A stretch of 64,000 bases of DNA, taken from NCBI RefSeq assembly GCF_028554725.1, contig NC_071670.1, positions 54,072,501 through 54,136,500 on the forward strand. The letters run 5' to 3'. Below are positions 1 to 12,049 of this stretch, piece after piece; positions within the stretch are counted from its first letter, which is position 1, and every line of letters begins with the position of its first letter. The notes beneath the pieces are model-generated. The model was not told the DNA's origin and did not search any database. It saw only the letters and a list, made by a program, of their open reading frames with translations. This stretch comes from Zeugodacus cucurbitae (taxonomy: Eukaryota; Arthropoda; Insecta; Diptera; Tephritidae). Made by a program: the position numbers and the translations under genes.

Positions 1-1860
1 TTTATTTTTTATTTTTTATTTTCGAAAACATGTTTTTGAGTTCAAAAATTGAGTTTTGAAATTTTTTAGTTTACAGTTTAGCAAAACCGCTGCAGCGTGT
101 AATGTTAATGAAAAAATTGAAGAAATTTTTTGACAATTTTTTTATGATAATTTTTCAGTAAATTTTTAAAATATATTTAAAATTTTTTTATTTTCAATAT
201 TTTTTCACAAAATATAATTTTCAATTATTGTATTACACTTTAATAATTTCAAATTGCTTTCGTTACAATTTTTACACGCTAGTTTCTTTGCTTTTATATA
301 TGTTTTTTCTGGAGTAAAATTTTCACTTGCGCTGCGCATGCGCACCCGTTCATTTGCCTCGCTCGACTAAAGTCAACATCTTAGCGCAGACAACGCGTTA
401 ACTCCAACTTTTTACAACTTTCGTTCAACCAAATTGTTTACAACCTCACGTTGTTATTGTTGCTATGTTCGATAGACGAAGCTTGTCGACAGTCTCTCAT
501 TGACGCAACAACCGTTAAAGCATACCGTATAAGACACAACCAACGTACTGCATATGTACGTCGTCTACAGGAAGGCAGGAATAGAGTCAAAACGAAACGG
601 AAATGTGTTCAAACGGCGGTCAAAGTCGCGCTTAAGCGTTGCAGCCAACCGACACGTTCAGGTGGTAAAAGTCAACTGAAAACTGTTGAACGCACCGAGT
701 CGCGTATACGTACTGGTTGAGCTCAACGGTGCGTTGACTATAAACTTGGCTTACAACGTCGAACTTGGTTCAAACCGCGCTCTCACACTATTTTTTCTCT
801 CTCTTGCTCTCTTTTAGAAAACAATCATCTCAATTTCGTTTGCTTCGCTCATTTTTCATCGCTTACGACTTAGCTTGGCGCTCTGCTCACTGTTTCACCT
901 GCTTAAAGCGTTTCTTAAGCTCTGCGCTTTGGCTCTAGCTTGCAGCGTGTGCATTTTCTTTTGCTTGCGGCTTCATCTATTTTTATCCGCTACTTGCCAC
1001 ATTTTGTTTATTTGGTTTTTTTTTTGTGTGCTGCCACTCGGCTATTTCTCTGCTTCTTGCGCGCTGCGCCAATTTCGCATGCAATTCAACCGCAATTTCA
1101 TTTATTTCGATTTAGTTTTATTGCTGCTTTTGAAATTTTATTTTTTTCGCATTTATTTTTTGTTTATTTTTTTTTTTGTCTGTTTCTTTGCCACAATTGC
1201 TTTCTTCAATTTCAACTCTTTCAGCTTAATAGTTTAGCAACAATATTAATTACATTTGCTGGAAATTGTGTTAAGTCGCTAATACAAGTGACGCTGAAAT
1301 CGTTTTAACCGTTAACGATGAGGCGCTGCGGCAGTCGTTTGCTATTTGTTAGTAGTTTATTCGTATACTTAGTTTTTGAGACTAGTTTAGCGCTGTGTGG
1401 ACTATTTCTGATTGCATTAATATGGTTGGCTTTTAATTTAGAGTTATTCAAATTTATAAGATTTTGGAAGAGATAAATATAGATTAGAAATTAGCAACAA
1501 CTATATTTCTAGTATTGCTACATGTTGCTACTCCTATTAGTACATAGCAGTATCTACTTGGCTGTTGTTTATAACATCTTATTCTAATCGAGATAGATAT
1601 AAGAGATGTATATATCAAAATGACCATGATGAAACGAGTTTATGAGTAGAGTATGAGTTTATGACTTTTTGTTAATGCAAATGATAACTTTAGTAAGAAT
1701 TTAGATGTCTTGAATTAACTATATACATATGTTCCTTGGTTATTGTTAATTGTTCTATGTACATTATCGAGTTAACAAAATCCAGTAAATCGTATTCAGT
1801 AGTAAAATTCAATCAGTAAAATTATATAGAACTGTAATTACCTTAAATTAAATTGAATTA
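1..1860. other. Non-coding: A+T-rich flank with a GC-richer block
   Basis: 1-330 is simple A/T sequence. 330-800 is noticeably richer in CG dinucleotides, with open frames of no recognisable homology (451-720 begins at TTG); it could be a 5' UTR or regulatory block. 780-1240 is pyrimidine-rich (CTCTCT, long T runs), which makes Phe/Leu-rich spurious frames. 1300-1860 is plain A+T-rich. Confidence 0.5.
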
Positions 1861-1965
1861 TCGGCCGATTTATGCTTGAAAAGCGTCGAAAATTGGATTC
1901 AGCGACCGGATTTTTACAAGCTTGTCCGTGGTGGCCATGCAAAAGAAATTGCGTTCCATACATAA
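1861..1965 (+). pseudogene. C-terminal remnant of a Tc1/mariner-type transposase
   Basis: A single open frame (codons from 1861) ends at TAA (1963-1965) and reads ...SVENWIQRPDFYKLV then RGGHAKEIAFHT. The pattern W-(x)n-RGGH-xxxI-FHT-stop is the closing signature of several insect Tc1/mariner-superfamily transposases. Nothing upstream in frame continues the homology and no terminal inverted repeat was seen, so this is a short dead fragment of uncertain subfamily. Confidence 0.45.
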
Positions 1966-4599
1966 TGGCATGCACTAGCTATTATAGACCTATTATTAGT
2001 ACCTCTGTGACTTAGTCTGACTTTATACAAAAAAATATTGCTAAATTTATGAAATAGCTCAGCGAAACTAAGTGGGCATCTTTACTCGACTACAGCGGAG
2101 TTTACTACTATAAATTAATAAAATCGGGTTGGAAAATCATATTGACTCAATATTATGATATTGGTTATACTAATATGATTGTATAAATCGTATTGTATTT
2201 TAGTGTCATCGATTCATTTATTATCCTAGTTAGCATAAGTTAAGAATTAAATGTAATATTAATGAGGTGTGCCCTTCAGGTTGACCTCTTAGTTTGCACC
2301 ATACATATTCATTAAGGATGGTTCTTTCCTTGGTGAAAAACTATTTCGAAGTATCTATCTGGCAACTTTTGGTAATCACCGCGAAACCTATTACATCAGA
2401 CTTTGAAACTGTTGCAACAAAATTGGAACATGCAATGAAAAAGTAGTATAACTTATATAACTATAATACTATGAAACTATCAGGCTGACTTTTGATTATT
2501 CAACTAAGATAATTGTGTAGGCGCTCTGACTGATAAAAGAGTTCCCTGACGAACCAAGGTCTTTCCAGTAATCACATTCAATTAACCGTTCATTTTCGAC
2601 TATCCAGTTAATCGTTTGTTATCGACTATTCGAATAGGATAATAGGATTCATTATTTTTATTGAAAGGTGAAATTCAAGAAAAACGGTGCGGAAATTTTA
2701 TAAATGTCCACAATGAAAATTTTCACTTATTAAAAACAAACAAAAATCAGAGGCTTCTAACTAATTACTGATCAACTATTAGTTTACTAACACTATGATT
2801 TTTTATGGCTCTGATTTCAAAACAGAAATTTATAATTTTCGAGCGCGAGAAAAAAATATAAAGTATTTATTTCTTAATAATAAAGAATTGAAGTTTTTTT
2901 ATTGTAAATTATCCAACAATGATATCACCATTAACTGAGAATTTCGGGTATTTTCGTATGATTTTGAAATTTTAACCACCCAAATAGTAATTATTTAACT
3001 CATTCTATGCTTAAGACACCAGCAATTCACAAAATTTCAGTTAGGAAATTTTTATTTTTTTAACAAAAATAGACAAGCAAACAGTGTCTAATGTTCATGA
3101 TTTCGATGGAATTGAAAAGTTAAGAGCAGTTTATCATCGACATTTTGTATCTCAATTCTGTGCAATAAACAAGTATGGCATATTTTTAATTTTTCCAGTT
3201 TTTCGACTGCAACCAAAACAAAAAAGAAAAAAATTCACCGAAACAACTGTGTTAAATGAAAAGCAATAAAAACAACACACAAAGCTGGTTGGTTGCATGC
3301 AGCGCGACAATTGCAACGCCATCGACTACCGCACAGGCATATATGAATGTAAGTATGTATGTATGTATATATCATATGTATGTGTATATTGCTGGCAATA
3401 ATTTTGACAGCTTTAGCTCGCATACAGTGCGGCCGCAGCGTTAACGGTATTTTGCAAATAAAATTGCAATTTTAATATGCTATGTGTGAAAAAGAGTGTA
3501 AGTCGAAAAGCGTTGCGCCAAAAAACCAGTGGCACAGTGGCAACAACGCTAGCAATGCCGTCAAAATTTTGCGATTTGTGTCAAGCGGCAAAGGCGCATT
3601 GCACAGGCGCTTAGCGGTGGTTGAAATAAAAATAAAAAAAGCAAAGCAATCGCAATTAACAATTGGCTTCACATACTTCACGTAGAGGAAATAGTTATTT
3701 TGGCATTAATTGTGCACTTGCAACACGCCATAAATATAGGCTGCGCCAGCGACATATCGGGGCATGTGAACGTGGACAGGTTGAGCGAGTTGGTTGCTTA
3801 AGTCTTTTGCATTGATCATTTACATTTTTTTGTTGACGTTGCCTATGACGACAGTGTGAAATTGCCAGAGGGCACAAACACACAGACAAAGACACAGACA
3901 CACGCACATTCATATTAAAATGGCAACACCTTTTTAGTTAGAATTCTACATAATTGTTTGCTTTGATTAGTGAGTTGTCATATTATTGATAGTTTTCTAA
4001 GTTATTTGTTGTTGTTGTATATTGCAGAATTTTTTATATATTTTTAGGAGACTAAAGCTCAAATCAATGGAGATACCAAAACACTTTTTTCAATTGATTT
4101 TTATTTCCATTGAATTTTTGTTGACCAGTGCTGTGGTCGATTTTTAGTTAGATGCGGTTTTTACTCAAAAATATTCTGCTAGGCCATGAGCCCAACCATT
4201 TTAGTAAGACTGGCAGGTAATAAAAAAGACAAAATGCTTTACTAATTCTCAAATTTGAATTGATATTATGTCGGAAGGTGACAGCAACAACCAAATTAAA
4301 GTACAGACCTTTTCCGGAATTTCAAAGCTCTTTGTTAGAACTGCTAAAAGTAGCCTTCGATATATACTGATAGCCCATATGTAATCTACTTCATATTTTC
4401 AAGATCATTGATTTTGTTGAACTCGTCATTTGGTTATGTGAGTACCTCCTTCATAAATCTCACATCTTCAATATTGTCTACAAATTTTGAGGTTAATTTC
4501 CTTTTTTTTGTTTTTGAATCATAGAACTCACGAAGTATGATAGCTCTCTTTTAAACCTTTTAAAAATGTTTTCCTGATCCATCTCGTATAAAACCTATG
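1966..4599. other. Non-coding stretch
   Basis: A+T-rich, with TATG microsatellite-like sequence at about 3340-3390 and a CA-rich tract at about 3875-3910. Short open frames at 3084-3913 overlap on both strands and show no family signature. Confidence 0.5.
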
Positions 4600-4915
4600 A
4601 TCTCTTTCGGCAATTTCTATCCTAAGAGGTCCATGTCCAGAGTGGACCACCATCTTTTTCAGAAATATTCATATTGAGAGGTCCAAGTCCAGAGTCGACC
4701 ACCTTTTTCGGAGACCCAAGAGGTCTGAGTCCAGAGTCAACATTGATCTCTTTCGGAGATTTCCATCCTAAGAGATCCAAATCAACAGGCGAATTTGCAT
4801 CCTAAGAGCTTCTAGTCGGGGGTTAACCACAATCTTTTTCGAAAACATTCATCCTAAGAATTCCGAATCCAGAGTCGACCATGATCCTTTTCTTTCATCC
4901 TAAGAGGTCCCGACT
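4600..4915. repeat. Degenerate minisatellite, about 50-bp unit
   Basis: Five to six irregular copies of a unit like CCTAAGAGGTCC-GAGTCCAGAGTCGACCA-CATCTTTTTCGGA-TTTCAT. CCAGAGT recurs at 4637, 4689, 4731 and 4869, and CCTAAGA recurs at 4621, 4767, 4801, 4854 and about 4898. Unit length varies from about 42 to 65 bp. No coding frame runs through it. Confidence 0.6.
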
Positions 4916-7900
4916 TAACCTTGATTTATATTAGATTTGATAGAAACCTGTAATGCATTTTATATTTAAGAACAACATGAGCCTAAACATTGGTTAAAGG
5001 GGTTTACAGAGAATTCACAAGAAAGGGTAAGTTGTTTGTTTTTGTTGTAGGAGCAGAAAATATTCCTTAAATACTTTTGAGGAATTATGTCGAGTTGGCA
5101 GTTTATTGCCAAATAAAAATCCGAGTCCATTTCCATTACGACATTCCATTACGTAGAAGCGACTTTAGTAAGAACAAGAGAAGTTCAAGAGTGGAGGTTT
5201 TGTTGTAGCTTCTGGGTTCATACGTTGTGTCGTCGTCCTCTCAGCTCTACAAGAAGGAAGCAACCCACTTTTACTGAAATTCTGTGTAATTTTAGTTACG
5301 AGCTGCGAAAAGTAAACCAGTACTGGTCCTAAATCAGCTATCAACGGACCAGTTATAAAGTAGAAGCAAAAAAAAAAAACTGGAAAATTATGAAAATTTA
5401 GAAAGATTTTTTACCATCCGCAGTGACCATATATCAATGACACACATTTTCTGGAGCATGCCTTATGCAGTCAAGTGTTATAACCACCAAATATAATATT
5501 AATTATAATTATAATAATAATAATCGACGCACCTTCCGCGAGATAGAGGCGGGCGTGTGCGCTTTTCCTGTACGTGCTGCCTTAAAAACACCGTAATCTG
5601 TTTGAGCATTTATGTAGTAACACATATTCTAGGTGTTGTTACTTTTGTTGTCGCTGATTGCAATTCTGCCGGAAAAACTAGACCGACACGGTCGACGTCG
5701 CTGCCGCAAATGCAGGTCAACCAACACCCAATGTAATGTGACAACAACAATAATAAAAAAAGTAGGAATAATAACAACAAAAACAGGGACTACAACAACA
5801 ACAACAAACACATAAGTGTGTGCAACAAACGCATTATGACGGCAATCAACTTGCACCAGTTTTGCATTGTGCACCAATTGGCTGGTGACTTAGTGCCTCG
5901 GTTGGCTGGTGGGTTGGTGTGTTTGTTGGTGTGTCAGTTGGTTAGCAACGCATAACCGGCTAAATTGTTGGCTTGCTTCGCGTCTTGTGATAACAACTAA
6001 ATCAGGTTATGCAATTGCACTGCGCGACAAACAAGGAAACAAAAAACAGTAACAAATAACAACAACAACTGAAATAACAACAAAATCAGTAACAAACAAC
6101 AACAACCGCAACAACACCAGCACCCATTGCAAACAAATTGCACTTTTAGTTGCATGCAACAACAACAACAACAACAACAAGAGGTGATACCACTTTTTGT
6201 TGCCTGACGTCGTTCTTGCCACGACCATAATCATGTTGACACGCATTTTGCGTTTCACAATCGCTGTGGGGGGGCGCAGAAAAGACTAATGTGGCTGCGG
6301 CAGGTTCCCAAGCGACAGAACACACACACACACGCACACACTAGAGCGGCACGCATGAATGGCGCAGCGCTTGAGAGAGTGGAAACTGATACTAGAAATT
6401 TGCATGATTGATGATGTGTTTGCATTTGTGTGTGTGTTGCAAGTAAAATCATAACTGTGAAACTGTCTGGCTCGCTCACCTTGCAACATGCATATGTACA
6501 TATGTTTAACACATTAACCGTTATACTAATTGATGTGAGTAGAATAGACGCAGCAAGCGACAGAAAAACAACAAAAAATAGTTGTTGCTACAAATGTTGC
6601 AAGAACAAAAAAATAAGAAAAATAGAATAGAATAAAATAAAAAATATTGTTTATGATTATATGTATATATTCTTAACCTTCACCGATCGTTAGCAGAGCG
6701 ATCGATGCGTCTCGATTTTATGCTTTTCCAGCAACAATTGGGGCATACAACTGGCGCTGACGCCGAGAAATTGAAGTGAATACATATTGACACACAGTTA
6801 CATATAAATGTATAAATGTATATATGCTTACAAATTCGTAGCTTCAATTGGTTGAATACGAATGTCAAAGCAGCAATAAGTCACTGAAGAAAAAAAAACT
6901 AATAACTGTACCTTGCAACATAGACACGCAGCGATAGTTGCATCGCTTTGTCACTGGCAGCCGCATACTGTCTCCTCCATTAATATTCATATGGATAGTA
7001 ATAAATTGTGATTCTTATGAAAAATGACAGTTACGTCAAAGCAAATTCGAAGAGACATTTCATTAGAAGCATAGGCGCAGCACGCGTCTGCAACAATGTT
7101 GCATGGCGTGTGTTGGGATGACAATTCGAAGCTTGATTAGCATATTAATGTGGCTTTTATTCGTCGAATTCACTTTAGAAAAAGAAAATTAATTTTTGTG
7201 AGATTACATAAGTCATATTTATAGTGATAAATAATATTATAACGGTTTTATGAATACAGTTATGTAATGTGAGGTTGTTTGTTAAGGTTGTTGTGAGGTT
7301 GGATGATAAATTTGGATTCTGATTGTGTTTATAAACACTAATTTAAACTATTGTACTCGAAAAGAAGCGTAGAAATATTAAATGAGATGACAATCGAAGC
7401 CCTTATGACTTTAGAAATTTTTATATAATATTCATTTCTGTAATTCTTATTATCTTGAAGGGTAGTTATGCGCGAGATAGTATAAAATATCAAGTCAGAA
7501 ACTATTTTCCTACAATATAGTTTATTATGCAGAAGCACACACACAAGGTTTAACAAGAGACACATTCCTATTAAAATTTTCAGTAGTGACGGAAATGGAA
7601 TCTAACCACAAATGAAGCAGTTAAGGGGTGAATTTCAGGTATTCTGGCAGTATATTAAACAAGTCTTCATCTATATTACCATCTCCAAAAACTCATATTC
7701 AAAACATTTTCAAAAGCTCATGGTTTTTCTTTAGTCCTTCGAGTTTGATAGAATTCATTTTAAAGCACATTTTCAAGCAATTTTTATGATCCTCTAAAGC
7801 ATCTTTTGTTGTTTCATTAGTGGGTGAGTTGAAGGAAGCTCTTTTAAAATATTTTTAGTGTTAATTTAATATTGAGGCTTCAACACTTAACACATCCGGA

Positions 7901-8026
7901 AGGAAAATGAGCAATTTTTACACTTCTCAAATACATGATTGATCCTTTTTTACATGATTGATGATTTTTTCGCAACAAAATCAAAATGCCTGTTCACATA
8001 ATTCTACAAATAAGAAATAACTTTCA
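4916..8026. other. Non-coding stretch with simple repeats
   Basis: Contains an AAT run (about 5497-5523), CAA-rich sequence (5740-6180), a CA run (about 6322-6345) and AT/TATG-rich patches (6660-6840). Frames between 5629 and 6868 are products of these repeats. No gene recognised. Confidence 0.5.
6157..6180. repeat. (CAA)8 microsatellite
   Basis: Eight uninterrupted CAA units within a CAA-rich segment (about 6040-6182). No open frame indicates that it encodes a polyglutamine or polyasparagine tract. Confidence 0.9.
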
Positions 8027-8030
8027 TTAA

Positions 8031-8486
8031 GGGGTTACATGGGTTTCGTGGGTTCAAAAAAATTCAATTTTGCACGGGTGTTCGAGATACAATTTATTCG
8101 TGTTTGGACGAAGGATTTTTTTTCAATTTCAACTATTTAAAAAAAAATATCAAAATGCCAAGCATATTTGATCGAAACTTTTACTTTCTTGGAAAAATGT
8201 CTACCAAAATTCCAATTTTTTACTTTTTTGTCTTTCCTTCGTTCAAGCACGAGTTTATGAGCTTAACTAAAACCCTTATTTTTGGTTTTTCATTTTGGAT
8301 GATCCTGTCAGAAGTTATGCGAATAACGCGGACGCACTTTTTTTCAGAGGGGTCACCGGAAATGACCTCACAATAGAGGAGTTTTAATTTTTTTGAAAAT
8401 TTCAGAAATATTTCATAAATATGTGTCCATAAGACTGTTTTGAATTAAATAAATAATTTTTTACCTGACAAAACCCATGTAACTAC
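8031..8486. mobile_element. TTAA-flanked MITE, about 456 bp
   Basis: GGGGTTACATGGGTTT (8031) and, inverted at the right end, GTAGTTACATGGGTTT (to 8486) are terminal inverted repeats. TTAA lies immediately outside each (8027-8030 and 8487-8490). The interior is A+T-rich with no credible ORF. The ends differ from those of the element at 9172 but share the G-run start and the TTAA target, so the two may have been mobilised by related transposases. Confidence 0.65.
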
Positions 8487-8824
8487 TTAATGCTCCTATT
8501 TCCAACATAGATCAATAGATATCGTTCCACAAAAATAATTACATATCCACCTATAAAATATTATTTTATAAGTAAACCAAACGCTGAACTATATTTCTTA
8601 TCGTTATGTCCCAATAACGATGCGCAAATGCACCAACCCACCTGAAGATACTCTAGTTAGCACAAGTCTGCAATTATTTGCAACGCATATCATTAGTTAT
8701 AGTTGATAGCTTATCGATTCTTGTAGTCGCTTGGATGACATACTTATTTCCATATCATAGACAACTAACTATGTACATGCATATTACAATAATTCTATAT
8801 TAACATTTTCTATTTTCTTTGCAG

Positions 8825-8856
8825 TTGAGTGCAATTGGCACAAGACACAGGCAGTG
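8825..8856 (+). other. Candidate 32-nt micro-exon
   Basis: A good polypyrimidine tract and acceptor (ttttctttgcag) end at 8824, and a strong donor (GTGAGTT) starts at 8857. The 32 nt between have a distinctly higher GC content than the flanks. Two frames are open: (x)TT-E-C-N-W-H-K-T-Q-A-V and L-S-A-I-G-T-R-H-R-Q. I do not recognise either peptide. It could be a coding or 5'-UTR micro-exon of a long-intron plus-strand gene, or chance. Confidence 0.25.
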
Positions 8857-9171
8857 GTGAGTTCTTTTTTATAATTTTTTCTTATAAACATGTAATCAAT
8901 TTATTCTATATATACCAATGTCCGATAAAGAAACAATATTTAATTTTTTTATATTAATGAAATGAATAATTATATATACAACTCAACGTCTGTTGTTAGT
9001 AGCCATTTTACACCCTAAAAAATGTTAAAACTTGCTTTTAGATTTCAGTCCGTCGACTTATACTATTTATTTTTGTTTTGCTTAAAATTTATCTCAGTTC
9101 TCACACCTTTCCTTAATTTATTTAGACTACTCCGTCAATAATCCCATAGAAAATTATGGTAAACACCTTAA

Positions 9172-10290
9172 GGGGCTATACTAGTGTGAAATTTAAAAAA
9201 AATCGAGTTTTTTTATTTTTTGCTTATCCGATAGTTTATACTTTCATAAATATCCTGTGAAGGCAGTAAGATCATATCTTGAATAGTTTTTCAATTGCAG
9301 CGTTCTAAAGAGCGACCGCTCGCAGTTATAAATCCCTATACTAACTCAACGAAACATTGACCGAACGACTTCAAATTTAAACTGAACATTCTTGAATATA
9401 TTTACTATACTGTGATTGTTTGGTTGAAAATTGTCAATTTTACATTAAAACAAGAAGACACGTTAACTTCGGCTGTACCGAAGCTAATATACCCTTCACA
9501 GGTGCATTTCTTTTAGTAACTTTGTGTTTAAGCAAATCTAAAGACGTAAGAAAAATTAAGTAAAAAAAAGAAAACATTTTACTAACCGTTCAGAGCAATT
9601 TTTTTGGAGATTATATTATTACCTTAAGCAGTAATCCATGTCAAATTTCGTGAAGATACCACGACAAATGCGGAAGTTTTCCATACAAGCCCTTGATTCC
9701 GATCGTTCAGTTTGTATGGCAGCAATATGATATAGTGGTCCGATATCGGCAGTTCCGACAGCAGCTTCTTGAAGAGAAAATAACACCTGCAAAATTTCAA
9801 AACGATATCTTAAAAACTGAAGGACTAGTTCGTATATATACAGACGGACAGACAGACGGACATGGCTAAATCGACTCAGTTCAACATACTGATCATTTAT
9901 ATATATACTTTATAGGGCTTCCGACGCTTCCTTCTGGGTGTTACAAACTTCATGACAAACTTAATATACCCTGTTCAGGGTATAATAATGACCATTTATT
10001 AACCTAAAAAACCAATTAAGAACTACGCCACTTTGTTATTTTTTGATAATTTTCAAAAATCGTTGGTCATTGTATAGGAAATACCTTCAGCTTTAATAAA
10101 CTTTTTGAATTTTTTTGTTTCAGCTACTCATTCTGCCGAAATCATGTCAGCAGTTAGGTAACTTTGTTTTTGGACACCTCCGAAGACAGCACATAACTCA
10201 GTTATTTTCCAATATCTTTGTAAAAAATCTTAAAATATAGCTGAAAATATACCATATTATGTGCAAAAAACTTTACACTAGTATAGCCCC
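9172..10290. mobile_element. TTAA-flanked inverted-repeat element containing a nested insertion
   Basis: GGGGCTATACTAGTGT at 9172 and its exact reverse complement ending at 10290 form ends that match over about 24 bp with two differences. Both are flanked by TTAA (9168-9171; 10291-10294). The element is about 1.12 kb, of which about 540 bp is a DINE-1-like insertion (9449-9986). No coding capacity was seen. TTAA duplication points to a piggyBac-type mechanism, although the G-rich start is atypical and a Harbinger-type TWA target is not excluded. Confidence 0.7.
9449..9986 (+). mobile_element. DINE-1/mini-me-like element nested in a TTAA element
   Basis: It begins AACAAGAAG, followed by hairpin CTTCGGCTGTACCGAAG (about 9467) and ATATACCCTT. 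It contains a short (GACR)n tract, i.e. (GTCY)n on the other strand, at about 9841-9864. It ends with GGGTGTTACAAAC and a terminal hairpin TACCCTGTTCAGGGTA (about 9967-9982). A (GTCY)n proto-microsatellite plus subterminal inverted repeats and a 3' hairpin characterise dipteran DINE-1/mini-me elements, which are non-autonomous Helentron relatives. Assignment rests on recalled structure, not on a search. Confidence 0.6.
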
Positions 10291-12049
10291 TTAAGATGTC
10301 CGGAATCATACTCTTAGAGCCATTTACTTTCATATTCTAGTAATATGTCCAAAGTACTTTTCCCTAATGATTGAATCCATGTTCTATGGGCTAAGGGCTC
10401 AATAAGTTAGGTCAGTGCCTTATATTCAGCTTTTCATGAACAGTCTTAATATCATAACGGAGAATTCTTCGAAAGTTTATTCCACCGTCTTTGAAGAAAT
10501 GAAACGACTCTTTAAATCAAATATATTTATTTAAATTTATTTAAAGACTTGTATAGATGCTCGACCTTTAATCGATACAATCAGCGGATGATTTTGAAGG
10601 TTGCCACGTATTTAAACTTGTAGAGAAAATTTTATAAATAGAAAAAACAACCTCAAACTGAGGGTACTTAAAAAAAATTCCAAAAGAAAAATTTTTATCG
10701 CAAAGAGTTGCCACCTGTTGAAAATATTATTTTTTTTTTACCACTTTTCACTAAATTACAAAAACCATTTAATAATTAATAATTTTGTGCCATAATTAAA
10801 AATAATAAAGCAGATTATTATAATCATAGGCCAACTAATTGTATGCATGAATTAGTCAAATCATTGATTAACTCATCGACTATGAACAGTTATTTACTTT
10901 TGCCGAAGACGCTCATCGCAGCGTGAAGCGTAACTGAGAAAACAGTTAGTCGCTGAGAAATATAATAATATTAATTTACAGCTTGCAGGTGTGAAACGGT
11001 GAATGACAACTCGTTATATATGAGTGCAATGGTATATATTGAGAAAAATAATTGCAGCTATTGACTAAATTAGTGTGTAGTAATTGAGTAATAAATTAGC
11101 CAATTACTTTTTATTTTAGTAAAAGAATAAAATTCCTGAAATGAATAATTACTAGATAATATATATAAATACATACCTTTTGAGAGTCAAAAATAAAATA
11201 AAATTTTATTTTATTGAATATCAAGCTCGAGCGCCATCTACCAAGTACATTTTTGTAGGAATATTTTTCTTCATAGCGCCTGATAGTTCCTCGTCCAAAT
11301 CGATAGCCGTTCAGCGTATATATTTATACCATTTGGTACATTTAACACACATATAAAGTTTTTTCTTTTCTTCTTTTCAAGTTGTTAACTTTCCAGACAC
11401 CCCGTTACACAAAAGCATTTCTCAAGAAATTTTGTTGCGTATACGCCCTGATCGCCTTTACAAAACCCAACACAAAATGGCAAAGAAAGTGTATGTAAAC
11501 AAAAAATGAAACCAAACAGTTACATAATATATTACATTTCTCCGCACATTTCAGTTAAGTTAAGTTTTCAAAAATATTGTATGTTTTCTTTTATTTTTTA
11601 ATTTTGCAACGCAGTGAAATTGTTATGAGAAAATCTATTAGTGTGTATTGTACAATACATATGTTTGCACAATTCCCCATTGTTACAGTGCTAAATTAAA
11701 CGCAACTTAATAATGTATGAGCAATTATTTATTGCCGCTAATGGCTGATGGCGGTGCAGACATATGTACATACATGTAAGTGAGTATATATGTAGGAAAC
11801 ACTAGAGTCACATACACCAAAGACAGCGTAGGTAACGGCTTTTAAGCTACATTTAACTCGAAATTATTTTGAATGGCAATTTTGTAAGGTGCACATATGT
11901 GTATGTGTGTGAGTTGTGGCACGAAAGTGGTGTGATGAAAGAAAAATTGTTATCACTTGACTGTTATATATTACAAGCAGCTGTTGAATTTTGGTCTGTA
12001 GTGTATTAAATGTATATTAATTGAGTTAGGGAGACGGGACTCTTGCTTG
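10291..12049. other. Non-coding stretch
   Basis: A+T-rich. Holds GAGCGCCATCTACC at about 11228, a motif type common in dispersed fly repeats (a reverse-complement-like AGATGGCGCT occurs at about 47581), and TATG-rich sequence at 11760-11800. No exon or RNA gene identified. Confidence 0.45.

Noticed and set aside
451..720. 89-codon Arg/Lys-rich frame in a GC-richer block
   Set aside because: Starts at TTG, has no recognisable homology and no splice context; more likely leader or regulatory sequence.
875..1308. Two overlapping plus-strand frames of about 120 codons
   Set aside because: They lie in a T- and CT-rich tract and give Phe/Leu/Cys-rich products in two frames at once; no domain and no splice context.
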